Positions 22,001 through 30,472 of a stretch of 64,000 bases of DNA are shown here, piece by piece. Source of the stretch: Forficula auricularia (Eukaryota; Arthropoda; Insecta; Dermaptera; Forficulidae); assembly GCA_024734495.1 (NCBI GenBank), contig JALMQS010000841.1:3100662-3164661 (forward strand), written 5' to 3'. Numbering within the stretch: the stretch's first letter is position 1; each line of letters begins with the position of its first letter. The translations under genes and the position numbers were made by a program. The notes under the pieces are model-generated. The model was not told the DNA's origin, searched no databases, and saw only the letters and a list, made by a program, of their open reading frames with translations.

Positions 22001-22064
22001 TAAAGGTCAAGTTTTAATTGCCAAAATTTTAGCAGAAGCAAAACAGTTGTTTAAATTATCATAA
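10053..22064 (+). CDS. Two-RRM protein, seven coding exons, 341 aa
   Basis: Predicted RNA-binding protein; orthologue not recognised. Exons 10053-10067, 10135-10379, 15641-16005, 19386-19433, 19500-19526, 19596-19785 and 21929-22064 total 1026 nt with matching phases throughout. Residues ~15-85 form a divergent RRM (YCTCFINYQ as the RNP2-like strand, DRLVFIRYTKKEDLVNCING as the RNP1-like strand and helix 2). Residues ~87-208 are a basic Asn/Ser/Lys/Gln-rich linker, then a proline run LPPPPPL at ~215-220. Residues ~250-335 form a second RRM (TILIINMSKEMT, then NYCQVYFNTLEDAKACQILN). An AATAAA signal lies at 22187. RRM fold is a confident call; role (germline, splicing or other) cannot be read from the sequence. 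Confidence 0.85.
10135..10379 (+). CDS. RRM gene exon 2 (first RRM)
   Basis: 245 nt between TTTTCAG and GTGAGT. Encodes the first RRM-like domain, from TDESQIKINDDG to KLRKAYKKK. Serine codon split AG|C to exon 3. Confidence 0.88.
10920..11342 (-). pseudogene. Tc1-like transposase C-terminal remnant (DD34E)
   Basis: Cut-and-paste transposase end. It contains FIFMQDNARPHPVAIV (second catalytic Asp), PDLNTIEHLWDELKK (catalytic Glu, 34 residues later) and the usual tail RMQAVIQARGGNT. About 128 open codons; the N-terminal DNA-binding half and first Asp are missing, apparently cut off by the LINE that starts near 11350. Terminal repeats not identified. Lies in intron 2 of the RRM gene, opposite strand. 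Confidence 0.85.
11351..11692 (+). pseudogene. LINE ORF1 fragment with SGNH/GDSL esterase domain
   Basis: The frame includes FLGDSLFKYSASY (GDS nucleophile block at 11363-11371), then DLVFIHVGTHNIYD (GTND-like block, Asp replaced by His) and AKLIFSGIIYRR. This is the esterase-type ORF1 known from CR1 and L2 clade LINEs. Truncated at both ends and joined at about 11695 directly to reverse transcriptase sequence by an internal deletion. Confidence 0.75.
11700..12690 (+). pseudogene. CR1/L2-like LINE reverse transcriptase, internally deleted copy
   Basis: Begins mid-domain at QLVSFIQELQEALDKSQCV and FLDFAKAFDKVSH, shifts frame near 11900, then continues GVIQGSVLGPLLFLIYVNDL, the catalytic LFADDCVVY box, and a tail through RREWAKLKVIFN. 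An in-frame TAA at 12609 is followed by further family-like sequence (SRVAHTTPWGIFSKNQEP) to about 12690. Its endonuclease and fingers are missing. Confidence 0.88.
12691..14220 (-). pseudogene. CR1/L2-like LINE endonuclease and RT fingers, inverted copy
   Basis: Opposite orientation to its neighbour. An apurinic-like endonuclease domain has VGLYRSPSQDF, DILVCGDLNLPNVNW and a terminal GISDHYSVVIEY (catalytic SDH). A linker with an Arg/Lys-rich stretch follows, then RT fingers KRLKPGKASGEDEINSDLLK, a frameshift near 12910, and VGKILERLVGSRIRSYLEGQ. It stops at SQLVSFIQELQEALDKSQCV..VFLDF, the block at which the plus-strand copy begins. 434 codons are open, so the insertion is not very old. Confidence 0.9.
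14185..14293. mobile_element. Half copy of the 41748-41928 MITE
   Basis: CTGTCATCTGATTGATCATC and the terminal ACATACAACTGGCCCTAAG match the right half of the complete palindromic MITE at 41748-41928. The left half is replaced by the LINE. Confidence 0.55.
14294..15640 (+). other. Intron 2 remainder of the RRM gene
   Basis: AT-rich intron sequence. The only repeat signal is at about 15144-15215, where ACCATCCATTAAGTAATTTC and TGTGATGTCACAT resemble the ends of the inverted-repeat element at 40326-41552. Nothing else recognised. Confidence 0.45.
15641..16005 (+). CDS. RRM gene exon 3 (basic low-complexity linker)
   Basis: 365 nt between TTTTATAG and GTAAGT. Encodes NEDPRSNGLNETLNIGN and a Lys/Asn/Gln/Ser-rich stretch, probably disordered. 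Less AT-rich than the flanks, as expected of coding sequence. Confidence 0.88.
16252..16303 (-). ncRNA. Degenerate hammerhead-like motif
   Basis: Minus strand: TTTTGAACA, CTGAAGA (16294-16288), a weakened stem II, AAA where GAA is expected, ATGT, C, GGTTTCAAAA. The first and last blocks pair as stem I. Core is intact on one side only. Same layout as 7818-7871. Confidence 0.3.
16331..17240 (+). other. Intron 3 of the RRM gene, unclassified part
   Basis: AT-rich sequence with poly-A and poly-T runs. A short minus-frame is open at 16053-16322 but has no family resemblance. No repeat boundary seen. Confidence 0.4.
17811..17971 (+). mobile_element. tRNA-derived SINE with poly(A)
   Basis: Box B-like GGGTTCGAATCC near 17840, a body ending TTGGCTTATGGTTAGAAAGG CCGAAAAGCC, then an 18-base A-tract. 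The tail recurs inverted at 24331-24385, so it is dispersed. Box A half is truncated. Distinct from the SINE at 6350-6490. Confidence 0.6.
17972..18310. repeat. Inner palindrome of the nested fold-back
   Basis: Arms begin AAAACCGACTTCAAAAAATT and run about 135 bp to AAGTCGGTGCCAAACACTAT. The right arm repeats this inverted with a few percent mismatch. The centre is about 60 bp with a GTACGTTTGGAGGGTATGCT-like stretch. Confidence 0.8.
19386..19433 (+). CDS. RRM gene exon 4 (proline run)
   Basis: 48-nt exon between TTTTTTAG and GTATAT. Encodes EEMPLDLPPPPPLDP. Phase 1 in and out, consistent with both neighbours. Confidence 0.8.
19500..19526 (+). CDS. RRM gene exon 5 (27-nt microexon)
   Basis: 27 nt between CTTTTTTAG and GTATAT, encoding QNDGLTQE with split codons at both ends. 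The in-phase fit makes it likely; it could be skipped without shifting the frame. Confidence 0.72.
19596..19785 (+). CDS. RRM gene exon 6 (second RRM, first half)
   Basis: 190 nt between AATTTTAG and GTAAGT. Encodes DLDLSSLRNEITEIAKP, then the RRM beta-1 strand TILIINMSKEMT and helix 1. Confidence 0.87.
20211..20473. mobile_element. Palindromic element with ~105-bp arms
   Basis: Left arm from AGTTGAGAAAATAGTACTTT to TTTCATGAAACTT (20319). Right arm is the near-exact inverse to 20473. Loop about 50 bp. In intron 6 of the RRM gene. A smaller hairpin (GCAGGCCAAG/CTTGGCC) lies at about 19966-20021. Confidence 0.75.
20806..20965 (+). repeat. Dispersed repeat with tRNA-like 3' part
   Basis: CAACCTCTTTAGTCTGGGGT and CCGTGAAAAGAAAAAGAAAT, then ATTGGGTCAGAGTTG, are shared with 52328-52500. 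The 3' part has GGCTCGAGTTCGATTCCTGG, which looks like a box B. Could be a SINE; boundaries unknown. Confidence 0.45.
20966..21928 (+). other. Intron 6 of the RRM gene, remainder
   Basis: AT-rich, no repeat boundary or coding match recognised between the dispersed repeat and exon 7. Short open frames on both strands lack family resemblance. Confidence 0.4.
21929..22064 (+). CDS. RRM gene exon 7 (second RRM end and stop)
   Basis: 136 nt after CTTTTCTAG. Encodes NYCQVYFNTLEDAKACQ, ILNGLNFKGQVLIAKILAE and a short tail, then TAA. VYFNTLEDAKACQILNG has the RNP1/helix-2 pattern of an RRM. Confidence 0.87.
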
Positions 22065-22186
22065 ACATTGGTATATTTTAAAAACATCTTTTCTCAACTT
22101 AACCTAATTAATTTACAAGATTTATCAATATATATTTTTTTATTTTTTCTAAATAATATTAACTTTTTATTTTTTTAAGTTTTATT

Positions 22187-22192
22187 AATAAA
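22187..22192 (+). terminator. AATAAA polyadenylation signal of the RRM gene
   Basis: AATAAA 123 bp after the stop codon at 22064, in a T-rich stretch, just before the mariner insertion at 22251. Confidence 0.6.
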
Positions 22193-22250
22193 GACAAGCA
22201 AATTAAAATCTCCCTCTCTATATTATATATATCTATATTATATATATATA

Positions 22251-23536
22251 GGGTCCGCCAAATAACTTTTTTTTTTTAAATGCTATAAAAAAACTACTGA
22301 ATATTTTCTCAAATTTCTTTTTTTATTTGAAAGTACAATCCTTCCGGTTAATAATGGAAAATAATTTCATTCAAATTGCTGCCTCGGCTGGCCAGTAGCC
22401 TACACGATCGGTCCAATTTTTAAGCACATTATCGATTGTGTGCAGCTGTATTTCACCAATGGCTTCACGAATATTGTCCTTTAAAGCGTCAATTGTCTCT
22501 GGCTTGTCGGCGTAACACTTATCTTTGACGGCACCCTACAAATATTCAATTATTAGTCCAACGGTGTCAAATCGCAGCTCCGAGGTGGCCAAACGACATC
22601 AGCTCTGCGGCTGATAATGCGATCTTCAAAAACAGGGCGCAAAACATCGAGTGTAGCTTCGGCTGTGTGGCACGTAGCGCCGTCCTGTTGAAACCAAATG
22701 TTGCCAATATCCTCCTCTTCAATTTTTGTGAACAAAAATTCGTTCAACATGGCCCGATAACGATCGCCATTGACTGTAACGGCCACTCCTTGCTCATTTT
22801 CGAAGAAAAATGGCCCAATTATGTCTCTGGACCAAAATCCGCACCAAACAGTGACTCGTTTTGGGTGCGTCGGCTTTTCAATGTATGCGTGCGGGTTTTC
22901 TGTGCCCCAAATGCGCAAATTTTGCTTGTTTACATACCCGCCAAGATCAAAATGAGCTTCATCTGAAAAGATGATTTTTTTGGCAAAATCGGCATCTTCT
23001 GTAAGTCAATTAGCGAAGCGAAAACGCATTGGATGGTCAATTGGCTTCAACTCCTGAACCAATTGGACTTTGTATGGCGTCATACCAAGGTCTTTATGCA
23101 AAATTCGTCTCAATGATGTCTCCGAAATGTTCAATTGTTGAGAACGACGGTGAATTGATGTTGATGGCGCCTTACGCACACTTTCTGCCACAGCAGCAAT
23201 ATTCTCGGGTGTACGCACTGTTTTTGGCTTTTCACGCTTTGGTTTATCGATGAGGATGCCAGTTTCTTTCAGTTTTTTCACAAGATAACGAACATACGGA
23301 GCTGACGGTGCTTCTCTTCTTCCAAAATCCGTACGCAATTTTCGCACACATTCTTCAACATTACCATGATTTTCAAAGTAATGTCGCAATATTTCCCAGC
23401 GTTGTTCAAGCGTATACACAACCATATTCGTTCAGCGGAAGGATAAAACTAATTATCTGTCAAATCAAACATGAGCTAAGTGTTACCATTCACGAAATAA
23501 GCACTAATTGAAAAAAAAACGTTAGATGGCGGACCC
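22251..23536 (-). mobile_element. Mariner-like element, DD41D type, 1286 bp
   Basis: Terminal inverted repeats GGGTCCGCCAAATAAC (left) and GTTAGATGGCGGACCC (right), flanked by TA on both sides inside TA-rich DNA. One transposase gene on the minus strand fills it. Length and architecture are those of a full-length mariner. It sits 59 bp past the AATAAA of the RRM gene and points towards it. Confidence 0.92.
22400..23425 (-). pseudogene. Mariner transposase, inactivated
   Basis: Starts MVVYTLEQRWEILRHYFENH at 23425. Paired helix-turn-helix DNA-binding region follows (first ~120 residues). FANW of the family is broken by TGA at 23006-23008. The same frame then gives IIFSDEAHF (first Asp), WFQQDGATCHTA (second Asp) and SCDLTPLD (third Asp); 41 residues separate the last two Asps, so this is DD41D. 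After PLD two stops and a small insertion shift the frame, and the C-terminus (DALKDNIREAIGEIQLHTID) is read in another frame. Dead, but only lightly decayed. Confidence 0.9.
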
Positions 23537-23798
23537 TATATATATATATATAGGATCTTATGTTTAATGCAAAATGTATTAATTAGACAATATTAATTAA
23601 AAATTTTGTAAAAAATTTATTGTAAACTTTGATAATATTTTATTTAAAAATACTCGTTACTAACTAAACACAGGTATCCGAAATGATTACACTTAAATAT
23701 ATTTTAATTTAGATTTTTCCAAAACTATAGTAACTAAGTAATTTGTATTATTTTAACTTCAAGCTTTACTTATCACACTATAGAAATACATTTTATTA

Positions 23799-24149
23799 TT
23801 AGGTTGTTTCAAAAGTTTTGTCCGTTTAAATGACATGTGTTTTTGTAGCTCCATATCTCGATAAAAATTTATTCTACTGTGTCGTGGTATATACTGATCG
23901 ATAGAGAATTTTGTACTCTGTACATTGATGCTGTTCATTTTTTCCAAATTTTAATTTTTTGCCTCTTTTCAGGTTTTTACTAAATGATGTCGTTAAGCGA
24001 TTTACGGCCAATTTTTCTCTACGAATTCAAATTGAACCAAAACAGCCCGAAAAATTAACCAGGCATTTGGCAATGATAATGTTAATGAACGCACTGTTCG
24101 ACGATGGTTTGCGAAATTTCATTCGGACAAAACTTTTGAAACAACCTAA
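23799..24149 (+). mobile_element. Internally deleted mariner derivative (MITE, 351 bp)
   Basis: Perfect terminal inverted repeats of 26 bp starting TTAGGTTGTTTCAAAAGTTT, flanked by TA on each side. Inside, plus-strand fragments of a mariner N-terminus remain: FLYEFKLNQ and, after a frameshift, NERTVRRWFAKFHS. A different mariner lineage from 22251-23536, since the termini do not match. Confidence 0.88.
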
Positions 24150-24330
24150 TATTACTAATTATATTTTAATTTAATGAATAATTAAGTCATTATTAAATAA
24201 TGTTTTTTTGAAAAATCGTGATAGGCATGACCCTTCGAGATTATAGAGTTATTAATTACTTTTACTTCTCGTTGAGTAGTGCCTCTAGCGGTTGCTGATT
24301 TTTGATAATATCACTCAATATAGATTTTTT

Positions 24331-24385
24331 TTGCTTTTCGGCCTTTCTAGCCATAAGCCATTTACGATACTATTTATTTTATTCA
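24331..24385 (-). repeat. SINE tail fragment
   Basis: GCTTTTCGGCCTTTCTAGCC ATAAGCC is the inverse of the tail of the SINE at 17811-17971. Confidence 0.5.
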
Positions 24386-24930
24386 GATTTGTATGCAATT
24401 AAAAATGCCAATATCCAATGACAGGGATGGCAAAACCAGTAGCTTTATTTATTTATTCTATATATAAATTCCATGGCCCGTTAGACAGCCGGTATCTATA
24501 TATCGTATCGTGCGAGATAAAATTAATAATCTCCTAAAGCTTCATTTACGCGAAATACAAGAATTTTCAAACAATCATCACCCCCTTCGTGATAAAATTA
24601 GTTACTAATCGAACACAAGCATTAGGCAACCTATGACTTCTAGAGACTTGAACCCTTTGAACCTTTTCCCATGACCTTCATTCAATTCCTGCATCCAGAG
24701 GTACCTTCAACTCTGACCTTATCTCTGAAATTTTTTCTCAATATCATTATAAATAAACTACAACGGATCGTTGCTAAACTTTATCCAAAGTCATTTGAAA
24801 TATTAATATGTTTATTCCTTTATTATTAATCAGATATCACTTGCTATTTGCAGTCCACGTTGACTTAAATTCAAAAAAACGTCAAAATCCAATGTAGAAT
24901 GGTTTATTCCTCAAGTAATAGATAAGAATC

Positions 24931-25133
24931 TGTTGGATATTTTATGATATATTTGGGAGCTGTATAAAGTAAAGACACATATTAGAATAAAATAGCGTTT
25001 ATTGAATAGTAATGATTATCAGAGGTCAGGTGAGGAGTGGAGATGAACCGCTAGGTGAACATATGATAAGGAGAGGGAGAGCAGGGCGAACAAGCGGGAG
25101 CCCTTTAAGACTGAGGTTGTTATAACTTCAACA
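24931..25133 (-). repeat. Copia 3' LTR (203 bp)
   Basis: Begins TGTTGGATATTTTATGATAT and ends GTTATAACTTCAACA, with TG..CA ends. Matches the other LTR except for a few substitutions and small indels, which implies a fairly recent insertion. Confidence 0.95.
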
Positions 25134-25340
25134 CCCCCTCTCAAACGAAGTCTTCGCCCCTTTTTCAATTCCAAAATTTATAAGACATTTTTCATGTTTC
25201 TCACATGATAGGGGCTTGGTTAAAACGTCGGCTGGCATTTCTTCTGAGGGCAAATATTCGATTTCAATATTTTTATTTTTAAGGCATTCACGAACAAAAT
25301 GATGTTTAATATCTATGTGTTTTGTACGTGAATGGTACAT
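25128..25340 (-). pseudogene. Copia RNase H C-terminus
   Basis: Encodes SRTKHIDIKHHFVRE and PSEEMPADVLTKPLS, the standard end of copia polyproteins, terminating in the purine tract before the 3' LTR. Separated from the rest by a small frame break near 25345-25400. Confidence 0.88.
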
Positions 25341-25403
25341 AGGGTTTTCTGCTAATTTACTGGCTCCTTGGCTATCACAGCTGACTTTTACAGGAGAAGT
25401 CGA

Positions 25404-26489
25404 CTATCCGATATTGGTTAAAAATCTTCCTAGATGTATTGCTTCTTTTGCTGCTTCTGTTAGCGCCATATATTCTGCTTCGACAGTTGAAAGAGCAACG
25501 GTCTGTTGCTTTTTAGCCTCCCAAGATATGGCAGCTCCTCCAAAAGTAAATACATATCCAGAATACGATTTTCTATCCACAGGGCAATTTCCCCAATCGG
25601 CGTCGGCATATCCTTTTAATTTCTCCTTTGTTCTTGCGAATTTCAAATGATTGTCAATTGTTCCTTTTAGATATCGCAGCACTCTTTTTGCAGCTTGCCA
25701 GTGATCTTCATTCAATTGTTGAATTGGCTCAAGGAATTCACCGCATAACTAATGTCTGGACGTGTGGCAACTGCTAAGTACAATGAGGATCCAATTAATT
25801 CCCTAAAAGGAAGTTTTCTTGATTCTTCATTAATCGTTTCAGGCTTTATTAGTTTTCTTGAAGGATCCAGAGGTGTTACTACGGGTTTGCAATCATTCAT
25901 TTTGGGTTTGCAATCATTCATTTTATCATTTTGTCAAAAGATCTAAAATATATTTCTTTTGTGATAGACATATTTCACTTTTCTTCTCATCATAATTAAA
26001 TTCGATTCCTAGGAAATATTTAATTAAACCCAGGTCTTTCATCTTGAATTTTTGCATCAAACTTTTCTTGATTTCACTGACTAATTTCGTGTTTTTGGAT
26101 ATAAGAATTAAATCATCAACGTAGATTCCTAAAAACATGAAATTTCCTTTTTCCTTTTTAATGTAAAGGCATGGGTCATAGTCACTTGCTTTGAATCCTA
26201 GTTTCACTAAAGTTTCATCCAGTTTCTTAAACCATTGTCTTCCAGATTGTTTCAGGCCATACAAAGCTTTCTTTAAGGCACCCACTTTGTTGCCTTGGTT
26301 CATATCATTCAGCTTTTTCGATGCTTCATTTTTTATTAAAATATCTTTCGATTTCTTCATTTTTAATAAATGTTCCTTTAAATTTTCTGGAATCTCCATA
26401 TATAATGGTTTATCCAAATCTCCATTTAAATATACTGTTTCCACATCCAATTGATGTACTTTCATCTCCAGTTGAACACTTAACGCCAC
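25404..26489 (-). pseudogene. Copia reverse transcriptase and RNase H
   Basis: RT from KVHQLDVETVYLNGDLDKPL through LYGLKQSGRQWFKKLDETL and the catalytic FLGIYVDDLILISKN to YILDLLTK. A 21-bp tandem duplication at 25875-25921 repeats MNDCKP. A frame break at about 25720 precedes KRVLRYLKGTIDNHLKFART and the RNase H block GYADADWGNCPVDRKSYSGY. The start of the RT is missing. Confidence 0.9.
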
Positions 26490-27406
26490 AATGGCCTACC
26501 CTTTCTTCCAGTTTTTATTTTTCTGGGACGGCCTCTTGCTCTTTGCTGCAGTGGCTGTGTTTGAGCATCAGAGGTTTTTCTGTTTTCATTTGGTTCATTT
26601 TGACCTAATGGAATAAGATATTCGAGATAAGTTGAATTATTTTCATCTTTTTCGATCAAATCTTCATTCAATATTTTTACATTTCGTGTTATCTGGAATT
26701 TGTTTTTATTAGTTAACCATACTCGATATCCTTTAGATTTTTCAGAATATCCCAGGAAAATACACGATTTTGATCTTGGTTGAAATTTTCCTTTATTCGG
26801 TATTTTATTTAAAACAAATCCTCTTGATCCAAATGTCTTAAAATATGAAACTGTTGGCCGCTTACCTTTCCGGAGGTAAAATGAAACTTCACCTTTTAGT
26901 GCGCTGTTCGGGCATCGATTTCTGATGTGAACTGCCGTATTAATAGTTTCTGCCCAAAAACGTCCATGTAATTTTGCTTCAAGTAGTATACATCTTCCCA
27001 TATCCAATAACGTCCGATTCATTCGTTTACAGACTCCATTTTGTTGAGGTGTATATGGCACTGTTAATCGTCTTTGAATTCCACATCTATTTAAATAATC
27101 TGAAAATTTTTTAGATACATATTCAGAACCATTATCAGTTTGGAAATTCTTAATTTTAAAACCAGTTTGTTTTTCAGTCCAATATTTAAACCTTTTAAAG
27201 ACACTTAACGCTTGATTTTTATTTTTAAGAAAATACACTTCTGTCCATCTTGTTTTATCATCAATAAATGTTATGAAGTATCTAGCTCCTCCAACGGATT
27301 TATTTCTGAATGGACCACAAATATCAGAATGGATTATTTCGTTTATTTCAGTACTTCTATCACTGATTGCAGGAAATGGCGATTGAGTCATTTTCCTTCT
27401 AAACAT
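26480..27406 (-). pseudogene. Copia integrase, catalytic Glu replaced
   Basis: 308 open codons. The core has HSDICGPF (first Asp), NFQTDNGSEYVS (second Asp) and PQQNGVCKRMNRTLLDMGR, where the family has Glu at the position now occupied by Lys. C-terminal YFKTFGSRGFV and CIFLGYSEKSKGYRVW follow. A basic tail ends at RGRPRKIKTGRKGRPL, right where a deletion joins the RT. Confidence 0.9.
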
Positions 27407-27460
27407 ATTTCACACGCTGATAAATTTTCATTTGGGAATTTAAGTCCCAAAACTGAGTTG

Positions 27461-27909
27461 CTAGATTTTAATTTCTTCAAATCGTTTTATTTTATCTATA
27501 ATATCAAAGAATTTATTTAAGTGGTCTTTGATATTTTCATCGCAATTCATTTTCTTTAAGATCAATTGTTTCAATAAATTCGCCTTGCGGGCTGGTCCTT
27601 TCGATTGATAAATAGTATGCAATTTGGTCCATACCTCATTTGAAGATTTACAATCTTTAATTTGTCTTAACTCCGAAGGATTAATTGATAGTATCAAGTC
27701 CGACATGGCTTTGGCATCATTTTTGTCCATAAAGCCGCTTGAGTTACATCCTCCATCTTGGTACAGCTTCCATTTACGTATTCCCAAAGATCATTTTTCG
27801 TTAATACAGCCTTCATCTGAATCTTCCAAGTGTCGAAATTATCCCTTCCGAGGGGCTCGACCTTCACTCGAGGACATGGCTTTCGGGAACGTTTATAAAA
27901 TTCTTCCAA
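27461..27909 (-). pseudogene. Copia gag fragment
   Basis: Starts MEEFYKRSRKPCPRVKVEPL, continues NFDTWKIQMKAVLTKNDLWE, shifts frame near 27740, then SDLILSINPSELRQIKDCKS and WTKLHTIYQSKGPARKANLL: the UBN2-type gag of copia elements. The zinc knuckle and protease that should follow are missing. Confidence 0.85.
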
Positions 27910-27973
27910 AGAATAAGAAAAGAATGAAAATTTCTTGATAATTATTCTTTTTCAATTAACTGGGCACATAACC

Positions 27974-28182
27974 TGTTGGATATTTTGTGATATATTTGGG
28001 AGCTGTATAAAGTAAAGACACATATATTAGAATAAAATAGCGTTTATTGAATAGTAATGATTATCAGAGAGAGGTCAGGTGAGGAGTGGAGATGAACCGC
28101 TAGGTGAACATATGATAAGGAGAGGGGGAGCGCAGCGGACAAACGGGAGCCCTTTAAGACTGAGGTTGTTATAACTTCAACA
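27974..28182 (-). repeat. Copia 5' LTR (209 bp)
   Basis: Same sequence as 24931-25133 with extra TA, AG and GAG bases. The pair differs at roughly a dozen positions by eye, clustered near GGAGAGGG..GCAGCGGACAA. Confidence 0.95.
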
Positions 28183-28187
28183 GAATC

Positions 28188-29064
28188 GATCGCTATTTTT
28201 GATTTTAAGTCGATTCCTCTATGTCTTCAGCAAAGGTAACGGATAAGAAAACGACGCAGTTGCTATGGTTACTTATAAAATTTCCTCCCAAATATTTAGC
28301 ATTTCACAAAAACTTTAACCTTTTTTTGTGGTCCACAAGGTACTTAATTAGAATATTAAATTTCATCAAAATTGGTTAAGTCATTTTCAAGATATTTAGA
28401 AAAAACTAAAACAATACTGAAATAAAGTACTAATGTTTGTCGGCCGATATGTACCAAAAACTAATAAGAGTTTCATTTTGTTAAAAAAATTGTATTTTTT
28501 CAATTTCATTTCAATCGGTGCAACGGTGTGGAAAAAATCCTGGACGATAAAAACGATAACATACATCATACATCCATCCGCACGCACTTCATGAAAAAAT
28601 GGCACTTTTTTCCTCTCAACGAGACCCCATGTAATTTTTGGCAAAACAGTCACGTGCTAAAATTCATCCTAATTGAATACTACAATTTGTGACTTTAATT
28701 GAGATCATGGGTTCCGTAGTCTTTACCTGAGGACCCTTATGTCCCGCTTGCCGCGAGACCGATTACAATAATTTATCCATGCTTTGCATTGGATAAAGTA
28801 AAAATGGAGATGCTAAATTCTTATATATATATTTGATATATTTTTGAATATATCGATTTGGTTTTGTCATCCCTATATACTAGTAGTAGACCGTGAAGTA
28901 CGACTGCAGGCAGCAAGCGTAAAATGTTTATCTCAGAGAAAACATTTATTTCAAGAAAGTTCATTTTATTATCATTATTTTAACTCTAAATCAACCAACA
29001 GCTCACTATTCTAGCATTTGAAAGTGTAGCCATAGTTAATACAACTTATTTTTGGTTGACGGAA
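28188..29064. other. Unclassified AT-rich region
   Basis: Between the copia element and the tandem array. A short minus frame at 28396-28653 has no resemblance. Nothing else recognised. Confidence 0.4.
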
Positions 29065-29838
29065 CAAAAATTGATTTATTAAACCAATTATTTTACATTA
29101 ATTAATGTATACATTGTATTTTTGCTTCGATTCCGGAGATTACTTCTCCACCATCGAGTGTCCTTATTCATCTTTAGTCCTTGTTTTTAATAAGAGGAAA
29201 AATCTAATTAGATAAAAAAACCTCTTTTCCGATAATTATTTCAATTCCATTATTCCCCAATCAAGTCGATTGGTCAATCCACAATCCATCTCTCTCCATC
29301 AACAAAAATTGATTTTTTTTTTATAAATTTTATTAAACCAATTATTTTACATTAATTAATGTATACCTTGTATTTTAGCTTCGATTTCGGAGATTGCTTC
29401 TCCACCATCGAGTGTCCTTATTCACATTTAGTCCGTGTTTTTAATAAGAGGAAAAATCTAATTAGATAAAAAAAAACCTCTTTTCCGATAATTATTTAAT
29501 TCCATTATTCCCCAATCAAGTCGATTGGTTAATCTTCCTTCCTCTCTCCTCTCGACTCAACAAAAATTGATTTTTTTTTTTTTATAAATTTTATTAAACC
29601 AATTATTTTACATTAATTAATGTATACATTGTATTTTGCTTCGATTCCGGAGATAACTTCTCCACCATCGAGTGTCCTTATTTATCTTTAGTCCTTGTTT
29701 TTAATAAGAGGAAAAATCTAATTAGATAAAAAAACCTCTTTTCCGATAATTATTTCAATTCCATTATTCCCCAATCAAGTCGATTGGTTTTAATTACCTC
29801 CCATCTCATCTCCCGTCTCTACCCTTCCAACAAAAATT
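29065..29838. repeat. Tandem array, three units of about 238-270 bp
   Basis: Units 29065-29302, 29303-29560 and 29561-29830, each opening CAAAAATTGATTT and containing TTTTACATTAATTAATGTAT, ATCGAGTGTCCTTATT and CCCCAATCAAGTCGATTGG. Units are about 95% alike except for a T-run that lengthens and a pyrimidine-rich tail that differs in each. Each unit has a hairpin around TCTAATTAGA (AAGAGG/CCTCTT). Confidence 0.9.
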
Positions 29839-30472
29839 GATCATCTAAAATTATATTAGAAATACCCGACCTCTTATTCTATTTACGGTTTTTATTATTT
29901 TTTAATTGATTAAAACAAATTAGTACACTTTAATTAAATTACGTGCAAAGCAAAAATACATTTTTCACCTTTTATTGCAACATATTCCACTGTAAAATAA
30001 ATAATTTGCACTGAAACCTTGTACATTTTTTTTTTTTTTTGTTTGGGATCCAGAGCCCAGAATGGAAAACTTTTTAACTTTAATGATTAATTAATTGTGA
30101 CCTAAAAGATAAACCTAATGTATAAAATTAAGTTAATAGTGATTGAAAAAAATCAATTTACTTATAGGTCTTCGAACTTAGATGGACCCCATGCATAAGA
30201 GGGTTTTAAAAAATTAATAATTTTCATTTTTAGATAAAAAATTGTAAATAAATTCTGATAATAAACTAAATTTTAGTATTGTACATCTATTTTTTCATTT
30301 AAATAATTCATTCATAGTAATTCATAGTAATTAGTAAAGAATTATTCAAATTTTGTTATGCAAAAATATTCCTGAACCTAAATAATTTTAAGAGCGTATT
30401 CCATTAACACTAGTTTGTAACTAATAAATTTTGGCATTTTTTTTTTTTTTTTATTAATATTACCCCGGCTGA

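Larger units (their letters stand above)
24931..28182 (-). mobile_element. Defective Ty1/copia retrotransposon with both LTRs
   Basis: 3252 bp, flanked by the 5-bp target duplication GAATC (24926-24930 and 28183-28187). The 5' LTR is on the right (minus orientation). Next to it, GGTTATGTGCCCAGTT resembles the Drosophila copia primer-binding site, which uses an internal part of initiator tRNA-Met. A purine tract GAGAGGGGG precedes the 3' LTR. Internal domains run gag, integrase, reverse transcriptase, RNase H, with protease lost and several frame breaks. Confidence 0.95.
24422..28875. mobile_element. Possible hAT-like element interrupted by the copia element
   Basis: CAGGGATGGCAAAACC at 24422 and GGTTTTGTCATCCCT ending at 28875 form a 15-16 bp inverted pair with CAG ends. 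Without the copia insertion this would be a ~1.2-kb non-autonomous element. No clear 8-bp target duplication, so it is tentative. Confidence 0.35.

Noticed and set aside
22667..22966. Plus-strand 99-codon frame in the mariner
   Set aside because: Shadow of the minus-strand transposase.
27212..27520. Plus-strand 102-codon frame in the copia element
   Set aside because: Shadow of the minus-strand gag and integrase.
29065..29838. CRISPR-like array
   Set aside because: Eukaryotic context, units of 238-270 bp without short repeat-spacer structure.
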